A program made the translations under genes and the position numbers. Below the pieces are notes generated by a model, which was not told where the DNA came from, ran no database searches, and saw only the letters and a program-made list of their open reading frames with translations. Shown here piece after piece: positions 26,986 through 30,000 of a stretch of DNA of 30,000 bases; within the stretch, counting starts at the first letter, position 1; each line of letters begins with the position of its first letter. The stretch covers positions 757,473 to 787,472 of the forward strand of contig BFEA01000157.1 in NCBI GenBank assembly GCA_003427395.1, read 5' to 3'. The DNA comes from Chara braunii. Taxonomy: Eukaryota > Streptophyta > Charophyceae > Charales > Characeae.

Positions 26986-28070
26986 AGCCACTAACCCAAA
27001 TGCTGCTGCATTTTAGACAGCCAGCCAGCATGCATGGGAAATTCCGACAACTCATTCAATAGACCCACTGACCCACAATTTGTTAATTTAATGGACCCCA
27101 TTTAAACTGAGTAGCCGCTATCAGCACTCACGAATTACGCTCAGGGCTCCAAGTGGTTTTGTCTTTGAGCAGGTTCTCCCCAATCAACAACAGTGCCTTC
27201 CCCGCCACCACCCTCCCCCCCCTCTCCCCTCCCCNCCCCCCCCCTCCTCTCCCCTTCAACAATGGGTACGCATATATGTAACTGTCAAAATCCAGATCAC
27301 TAGTTGGGAAATTGCTGGTCAGATACGTAGAACAAGGGGTATATATTTTATTAGGCTACTGGCTTTATTACACATGATGACAGAAATTTGGGATTAGAAA
27401 ATTAGAAATGTACTAATGCTGAACAGACAGGCAGGTTGAGGCCTTTGGACCTCACCTCCCACAAAGAAAAAGAGATACATTTTATGTGGCCTGTCTGTGA
27501 CACGATGCTTCCAAAATGGCCTATCCGTGTGTTATTTGCTATAACGGTGTAACCCCTTCTTCACAAGAAAACGATAAGACAGCCCAAGGGACCCCACCAA
27601 CCACATCTCCCAAACAAAATGTGGCTACTCATTCTACTAAGCCATTTTCTATTCCAGTTACACTACGCAATTTTTTATTGAGCTCATAATAATGATCCCC
27701 ATTAAGAGCACACTCAAACTGGGTATTTTCCAGCTTGTATCTGGCCGTAATTGTGGTCAAGTGCGACAAAGGAAAGTCCTGGTCTGAATATATAATATAT
27801 AGTATATAGTATATACTGCATAGGATATACCCTTCTTTAGTTTACTAGTCCTTCCACCCCACAGCCAACAATTATTGCCCTCTTGATGACCCCTTAACTC
27901 CTTTCCACGACTTTCCATCAATACCGACCTGGCTCATTCATGATGAGGCCACACCATAACCACTTTCCTCCTCCACCTCCCCCCCTCCTGGCTTTCCTTT
28001 TCATATACTTCACAGCAACTCAAACAGCAGAGAAAAAAGAAAAGAGAAGAAGGTTTCGTAAACAAACAAA

Positions 28071-28390
28071 CAAACACTGTCAAACAGAAGAAAAAAAAGA
28101 AGAGAGAATTTTTTGAGTGCTTCCATTCATTTATTACTTAACAAGTCAAACCGCAGAGAAAAGAGCAAGTTTTGAGGGGGGGAGGAAGGGAGGAGGGGGG
28201 GGGTAGGGGAGGAACCGGGAACAAACACTGTCAAACAGAAGAAAAAAAAGAAGAGAGAATTTTTTGAGTGCTTCCATTCATTTATTACTTAACAAGTCAA
28301 ACCGCAGAGAAAAGAGCAAGTTTTGAGGGGGGGAGGAAGGGAGGAGGGGGGGGGTAGGGGAGGAACCGGGAACAAACACTGTCAAACAGA
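28071..28390 (+). repeat. Perfect 151-bp tandem duplication plus partial third unit
   Basis: Units 28071-28221 and 28222-28372 are identical as far as I can read. A third begins at 28373 (CAAACACTGTCAAACAGA) and diverges after about 18 bp. Each contains AAGAAGAGAGAATTTTTTGA and a G-rich block. The identity implies a very recent event, or an assembly duplication. It lies in the IMP2 intron about 90 bp from the donor site. Confidence 0.93.
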
Positions 28391-28478
28391 GTGAAAAAGA
28401 GCAAGCTTTTAGCACCTCCATCAATCACCCATGGTGTCTTATTACAGAGTTATTAGGGTTGCACTTTGCCCCACTTAC

Positions 28479-28644
28479 CGGCCCGAACGCCTTGGAGTCG
28501 CTGCTGACCATAGGGTTATCTCCCTCCACCCAGCAATGGCCCTTAGGTACCTGTGTGATATCATAGGTCCCTGGAACAGACACCCAATCCCCTTGCAGTG
28601 CAATCAGTCTCTTCACAAGGCACACCTTTGGCTCCTCAGGAGAC
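28479..28644 (-). CDS. IMP2, internal exon with the catalytic lysine region
   Basis: A 166-nt exon between acceptor ...TTGTCTGCAG (ending 28645) and donor GTAAGT. It encodes 55 complete codons: SPEEPKVCLVKRLIALQGDW...VPKGHCWVEGDN...SSDSKAFGP. In the S26 family the K-R-[IL]-x-[GA]-x-x-G-[DE] block holds the general-base lysine, here in LVKRLIALQGD. GHCWVEGDN and S-x-DS-[RK]-x-FGP form the conserved C-terminal signature. The nucleophilic serine would be in an upstream exon, which I could not find and which probably lies beyond the window. The exon ends in phase 0 and joins directly to 26133. Wording of the GHCWVEGDN block favours IMP2 over IMP1. Confidence 0.93.
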
Positions 28645-29030
28645 CTGCAGACAATCTTTCCACGCTTCCCCGTCATGCCTCACCCTCTCCCCCACCCCTC
28701 CCCCGCCAGCCCACCCCACTATCACCACCACCGACGAGTGGCCACGGAGCGCCATACCCCCATCCCTTCTCCCTCCCACAAGATAGAGATAGACCGCAGC
28801 AGCTCCTTGGAACCCAATTTCTCTCCCTCAGTGTGGCCAAGAGCGAATGCGCAACACATGCAAGGATGAAACACCATGGAACACAAAAAACTCTCTCCCC
28901 CTCACATTACCCAACCTCCGTCCCTCTGCTCTACCCTCACTCACCTACCTCCCATCTAGCCCTCCAAAAATGGCATTCGACACCAGCCAAGATGGGCTTG
29001 TATCACGCCCAGCATCCCCCCCCCCACAAA
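28645..29030. other. Probable upstream IMP2 intron, C-rich
   Basis: The plus strand is very C-rich and contains no convincing exon. Pro/Ser-rich frames result from the base bias. Confidence 0.5.
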
Positions 29031-29034
29031 CCCA

Positions 29035-29140
29035 AAAAACAGCAAAAAACCGCAAAAAACCGCAAAAAACCGCAAAAAACAGCAAAAAACAGCAAAAAAC
29101 AGCAAAAAACAGCAAAAAAACGGCAAAACACAGCAAAAAA
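29035..29140 (+). repeat. (CAAAAAACMG)n 10-bp tandem repeat
   Basis: About ten units of the form AAAAAACAGC or AAAAAACCGC, the last ones degenerate. Confidence 0.93.
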
Positions 29141-30000
29141 AAAGGAACACCCCTCACCTCACGACAGTAGGATTACAACCACACCCCACCCAAACCAATA
29201 ACCACAATTGAAAACAGCAAACCATCAGCAACTAGACCCATCTTTCTGGTTCTGGACCGGAATGATAAGGTGTTGTTACCTAAATGGAGAACATAGCGAG
29301 GACATATTATATTTGATCCACAAGTGGGGGGTTCAAACCCTGTCCAATCCACTCATAAAACAATTAGGAAACTTAAGGTAGAGAATAAATCACACAGAAA
29401 AACTGATTCTGAATTTCTGAGGCATTTGTAATTTCCTGCTTGCTCTGCGCCACACATAATCCTTGATCAGGGATCCTCCACATCGTTCCAAATTTCTGTA
29501 CGCTTCCAAATTCTGTGACGTAAACGAAATTCTGCTTTCGTTTTGATTCCGAAGAGATGTCGTGGAAGAAGCATCGTAGTTCGACGACCGAGTTCCTTTC
29601 TGACACCAGCGGCGTGCAGCAAAGACTCTGTCCAAAAGCGCACACCTGGCTGCGCTGGCAGCAGTGACAATTGCTCAGGTATTGTCATATCCGCCACCGA
29701 TTGTCGCTTTCCGGTAAACTATGGGTCTTTCCTAGATCTATTCGCCCATCAGTAAGGCCATATTCAATGCACCAAGTCCTGGTACAAATACCTGCTCAGT
29801 TGTGAAACATGCGATCTGTTCACTAACACTGACATGCATGTGGTAGTGTGCCATTCAGCCACATGCGCTAGGTTTACTGATACTGAATCTGGCCACAATC
29901 ATGGTCAGGTACACCTAGGAAAGTCCCATAACTCACCTGTTAATCGAAAGTGACCTTTGAGCCTCTTGAAGCACTTTCCTTCTTGAACTGTTAACTGGAA
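29141..30000. other. No gene assigned
   Basis: A segment at about 29460-29700 stays open in several frames on both strands and has balanced composition, so it might include an exon (for example plus strand 29543-29686, before a donor-like CAG/GTATTG), but I recognise no protein. GTTCAAACCCTGTCC at about 29331 resembles a Pol III B box, without an acceptable tRNA fold. Confidence 0.35.

Larger units (their letters stand above)
26134..28478 (-). other. IMP2 intron (2345 bp)
   Basis: GT-AG intron with donor GTAAGT (28478-28473) and acceptor TCTGCAG. It holds a family-1 repeat copy (about 26432-26985), a C-rich stretch with an N at 27235, AT-rich palindromic DNA near 27790-27830 and the 151-bp tandem duplication. 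CTGGCCRYAATYRTGGTCA at about 27740-27760 has a similar sequence at about 29890-29910 (some 45 bp alike overall), probably a minor repeat. Confidence 0.85.

Noticed and set aside
27925-27990. Alternative last exon of IMP2 (minus strand VVMVWPHHE followed by a stop)
   Set aside because: A superficial match to the end motif; the exon at 26017-26133 matches the whole conserved block in the correct phase with a proper acceptor.

Overview
The window is nuclear DNA of a land plant or close streptophyte relative with a large, repeat-rich genome. The evidence is a magnesium-transporter gene of the plant NIPA type, plant-type U6 and U2 snRNA sequences, a split mitochondrial protease gene (IMP2) with a GT-AG intron, and long CT/GA and AC microsatellites in leader regions. 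A Penelope-like element with its endonuclease ahead of the reverse transcriptase is more typical of the algal and non-seed-plant side of the green lineage than of flowering plants, so a bryophyte, lycophyte or fern is my best guess. The species cannot be read from the sequence. Single N bases at 11401, 21131 and 27235 lie in or beside homopolymers and mark difficult base calls.

Layout. 1-900: two U6 snRNA retropseudogenes in opposite orientation, each with an A-tail and target-site duplications (TSDs). 900-3500: microsatellite-rich DNA without a recognisable gene. 3503-4597 (minus): an intact, intronless NIPA-type gene. 4600-9350: no recognised gene; small tandem and inverted repeats, including a tandem pair of E2F-like sites near 5560-5620. 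9350-11440: long homopolymers, a possible tRNA-derived SINE, a 'tail-only' poly(A) insertion with 14-bp TSDs, and an AC-rich minisatellite.

11661-17621 (minus): a nearly full-length but decayed Penelope-like retroelement (PLE). It has about 450-bp direct terminal repeats (pseudo-LTRs), an intact zinc-knuckle ORF, then one long reading frame carrying a SAP-like segment, a GIY-YIG endonuclease and a PLE-type reverse transcriptase, in that order. Nine in-frame stops interrupt this frame, all TGA or TAG, and the frame itself never shifts. The PLE sits inside a copy of a non-coding repeat family whose two halves lie at about 11446-11660 and 17622-17845.

17850-22890: AT-rich DNA with several more copies and relatives of that family. 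22893-25549: a pair of about 165-bp inverted repeats enclosing about 2.3 kb, which contains a U2 snRNA 5'-fragment retropseudogene (24093) and a perfect 25-bp hairpin (25063-25148). 26017-28644 (minus): the last two coding exons of IMP2, separated by a 2345-bp intron that holds another repeat copy and a perfect 151-bp tandem duplication. 28645-30000: probably upstream IMP2 intron and unassigned sequence.

The host genes are housekeeping genes with no evident functional link. The unifying theme is retrotransposition: three snRNA-derived inserts and a tail-only insert with A-tails and mostly 14-15 bp TSDs imply LINE-type machinery acting in trans, alongside a separate permuted PLE lineage.
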